The translations under genes were made by a program, and so were the position numbers. The notes beneath the pieces are model-generated. The model did not search any database. It saw nothing but the letters and a program-made list of their open reading frames with translations, and had not been told where the DNA came from. A stretch of DNA of 64,000 nucleotides from Aliidiomarina minuta (GTDB lineage: Bacteria; Pseudomonadota; Gammaproteobacteria; Enterobacterales; Alteromonadaceae): positions 186,001-250,000 of the forward strand of contig NZ_PIPL01000002.1 in NCBI RefSeq assembly GCF_003987145.1, read 5' to 3'. Positions 61,872 through 64,000 of this stretch are shown piece by piece. Numbering within the stretch: the first letter of the stretch is position 1; each line of letters begins with the position of its first letter.

Positions 61872-64000
61872 ATGACTCTATTGCAATTCAGCAGTAACAC
61901 CATTGATTTAAGTCAGGCTTACCAGGGCCACCATGTCACGGGTCTGATTTTACTTTCCGTTATGACAGCGATTCTGGCTGCATTTGCCAGCTTTAGTCAT
62001 ATTGAACTTATGCAGCGCAAAAATAGTAGATTGGCTCGTCTTCCCTGGCACCTGACAGGTGCCTTTGCGATGGGGGTTGGTGTCTGGGCCATGCATTTTC
62101 TGGGCATGTTGTCATTCCGCTTGCCGGTTGAAGTGAGTTACCACCTTGGTTTGACGCTGGCTTCTATCATTCCGGCTGTGTTGGCCGGTTATGTCACGCT
62201 ATATGTAATTGCCTATACAAAACCTGCGCTGACCACCATTATCGGTGGCGGAGTGCTGATGGGGTCCGGTATAGGCGCCATGCATTATATTGGAATGGGC
62301 GCCATGGTATTGCAGGCGGATCGCCTTTATCAGCCTGGCTGGTTTCTGGCATCTATTGGCGCGGCTATTACTCTTGCGACCTGCGCACTTGCTATACGGC
62401 CGTTATTGCGTCGCTATTTGCAGAATCCATTGTTACTGAACCTGGCGTCGTCGGTATTGATGGGACTGGCCATTGCCAGCATGCATTATGTAGCTATGCA
62501 TGCGACCGTTTTTATGCCCTCCGAGCAGGTGCAGAGCGTGTTGCCCGGATTTGCCATGACAAGCGGTGGACTCATTGGTGCCGCTGCTGCTGGCGCTATA
62601 CTGATCGTGCTTATGACTACTACGGCAGTGATTATGCGAATTCACTGGTACCGTGCTGAGCAGTCTTCGCAGCATTCAAAAGATCTGGCTAAAACGCTGC
62701 AGGATCGTATAGCCACTATTACTAAACGCGTACCTGGCATGGTCTACGAGTTACGTAAGTCCGCCAGCGGAAAATTCAGTTTTCCCTATTTAAGCGACGC
62801 CAGCAATGACATTTTTGGTATCTCACCGGCACAGGTTGAAAGCAATGCCCGTCTTTTACTGGATAAAATATATCCGGAAGATTTGCGGGATTTAACGTTT
62901 TCGATTCAGCACTCAGCGCAACACTTAAGTGCCTGGCAGCACGAATTCAGGGTGGTGGCGCATACAGGCCATAAGGAACGTTGGTTGTTAGGTAGCGCGA
63001 TGCCAGTTCAGGAAGAGGATGGTGGTATTAGCTGGAGCGGTTTTGTCACCGATATCAGTGATCGCAAGGAAGCGGATGAGACCATTCACCATCTGGCGTA
63101 TTACGACGCCCTGACGAATTTACCGAACCGACGTATGATGCATGATTATCTGCAGGATATGGTTGCTGACCACCAGGTTCCGGGGATTGCCTGTTATTTT
63201 GATTTGGATAACTTTAAACGTTTGAATGACACTATGGGGCATTCGGCGGGCGATCAGCTGCTGATTCAGATCGCCGAGCGCTTGCTGTTAATTTTGCCGC
63301 AATCTGCGGTGGGTGGACGCTTAAGCAGTGACGAGTTTTTGCTGTTGTTGCCCGGTCATAGTGAAGACAGCGACTTTCCAAAGCAGTTATTGCATGCTTT
63401 AAACCAGCCTTTCATGGTTCAGGAATATCCTTTTGAATGCTCGTTGAGTATTGGGGTCTGCTCCTTTGGTAACTCAAGTTTCGGTAACTCAAGCTTCAGT
63501 AAATCAAGCTTCAGTAAATCAAGAATAAGCGGCGAACAGGTGCTAAAACATGCTGACATAGCAATGCAGGAGGCTAAAGTCACGGGCGGTAATCGCATTT
63601 GTTTATTTACTCCCAAAATGCAACAGCGAGTTGAGCGACGTTACAGTCTGGAAGCGGACTTGCGGGAAGCCCTGGCACAACAGCAGCTGAGTCTGGTTTT
63701 TCAGCCACAATTGAATGCTGGTGGTAGAATTACTGGCTCTGAAGCCTTGTTGCGCTGGCAGCATCCCGTACAGCTAAATATTACGCCGGCTGACTTTATT
63801 CCTATTGCAGAAGAGACTGGCTTAATTGTGCCTATCGGCTACTGGGTGATAGAGCAGGCCTGCATTCAGTTAAAACTCTGGGAAAAATCAGCACAGACTT
63901 CTGCTTTAACCTTATCTATTAACGTAAGTGCCCGTCAGTTTTATCAACCTGGCTTTACCGGGGAGTTAATTCGTCGGGTACAGGAGAGCAAGATCGACCC
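61872..64000 (+). CDS. MHYT-PAS-GGDEF-EAL cyclic-di-GMP protein (3' end outside window)
   Basis: At least 709 residues; frame open at the window edge. MHYT sensor: seven hydrophobic segments with H-containing repeats (WAMHFLGMLS, AMHYIGMGAM, ASMHYVAMHA). A PAS fold follows (about 280-400, KRVPGMVYELRK, WLLGSAMPVQEEDGG). The GGDEF domain (about 415-570) starts YYDALTNLPNRRMMHDYL but has SSDEF where GGDEF is expected, so the cyclase is likely dead. The EAL domain begins SLVFQPQLNAGGRITGSEAL and has SEALLRWQHP and SINVSARQF, so it may be active as a phosphodiesterase. Start ATG at 61872. Confidence 0.9.
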   Translation, partial: MTLLQFSSNTIDLSQAYQGHHVTGLILLSVMTAILAAFASFSHIELMQRKNSRLARLPWHLTGAFAMGVGVWAMHFLGMLSFRLPVEVSYHLGLTLASIIPAVLAGYVTLYVIAYTKPALTTIIGGGVLMGSGIGAMHYIGMGAMVLQADRLYQPGWFLASIGAAITLATCALAIRPLLRRYLQNPLLLNLASSVLMGLAIASMHYVAMHATVFMPSEQVQSVLPGFAMTSGGLIGAAAAGAILIVLMTTTAVIMRIHWYRAEQSSQHSKDLAKTLQDRIATITKRVPGMVYELRKSASGKFSFPYLSDASNDIFGISPAQVESNARLLLDKIYPEDLRDLTFSIQHSAQHLSAWQHEFRVVAHTGHKERWLLGSAMPVQEEDGGISWSGFVTDISDRKEADETIHHLAYYDALTNLPNRRMMHDYLQDMVADHQVPGIACYFDLDNFKRLNDTMGHSAGDQLLIQIAERLLLILPQSAVGGRLSSDEFLLLLPGHSEDSDFPKQLLHALNQPFMVQEYPFECSLSIGVCSFGNSSFGNSSFSKSSFSKSRISGEQVLKHADIAMQEAKVTGGNRICLFTPKMQQRVERRYSLEADLREALAQQQLSLVFQPQLNAGGRITGSEALLRWQHPVQLNITPADFIPIAEETGLIVPIGYWVIEQACIQLKLWEKSAQTSALTLSINVSARQFYQPGFTGELIRRVQESKID
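63465..63524 (+). repeat. Four tandem 15-bp coding repeats in the GGDEF domain
   Basis: Units TTTGGTAACTCAAGT, TTCGGTAACTCAAGC, TTCAGTAAATCAAGC, TTCAGTAAATCAAGA encode F-(G/S)-(N/K)-S-(S/R) four times, placed at the loop after SLSIGVCS, between two conserved GGDEF strands. In-frame multiples of 15 bp keep the frame. Confidence 0.9.

Overview
The window is chromosomal DNA of a motile, aerobic marine-type gammaproteobacterium. The closest fit is Alteromonadales, perhaps Idiomarinaceae-like; this is inferred from gene content and order, with no database search. The basis is the runs dxs-ispA-xseB-pomA-pomB-thiI (sodium-type flagellar stator), zapA-ssrS (6S RNA), ygfB-pepP-ubiH-ubiI, phoB-phoR, serA-rpiA-fau and gcvT-gcvH-gcvP.

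Layout. 1-32.8 kb is backbone: isoprenoid precursors (dxs, ispA), flagellar stator (pomAB), tRNA thiolation (thiI), an SrmB-type RNA helicase, an HDOD protein, rdgC, a histidine kinase, a membrane protein/XRE pair with a clear palindromic operator, a small heat-shock protein with a sigma-32-like promoter, a 1-Cys peroxiredoxin, phoBR, serA/rpiA/fau, a secreted amidohydrolase, 6S RNA, zapA, ubiquinone hydroxylases and the glycine cleavage system.

32.9-52.7 kb is an accessory island. Its left edge (32.9-37.4 kb) is a graveyard: a DUF3732 ATPase remnant, a tyrosine-recombinase remnant, small orphan genes, a frameshifted gene, an inactivated IS3-family element and a truncated IS110-family element. 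From about 37.4 to 52.2 kb it is an array of integron gene cassettes, with about ten recognisable attC sites plus several half sites but no integrase in view (a CALIN-type cluster). Most cassettes encode small unknown proteins. Among them are two near-identical lipoproteins, DUF3892, DUF2971, a class III cyclase-like protein, a GIY-YIG protein, ParDE and Phd-type antitoxin genes with damaged toxins, and a complete Type II restriction-modification system (cytosine MTase, small XRE controller, PD-(D/E)XK nuclease). Four cassette proteins carry an R-N/D-x3-4-H motif of the HEPN kind. IS110-family elements abut attC sites in one fixed orientation, as IS1111-attC elements do.

52.7-64 kb returns to backbone-like genes: a DMT-family transporter, a GNAT acetyltransferase, a MipA/OmpV outer-membrane protein, a membrane-anchored thioredoxin, a four-gene minus-strand operon (VTT membrane protein, MGDG-synthase-like glycosyltransferase, YkoP-like protein, polysaccharide deacetylase), a methyl-accepting chemotaxis protein and the first part of an MHYT-PAS-GGDEF-EAL cyclic-di-GMP protein that runs off the window.

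How the parts fit: the backbone supplies housekeeping and envelope functions. The island is a cassette reservoir rich in addiction and defence-like modules (R-M, two TA loci, HEPN-like proteins, cyclase-like protein) that is eroding through IS insertions and frameshifts.
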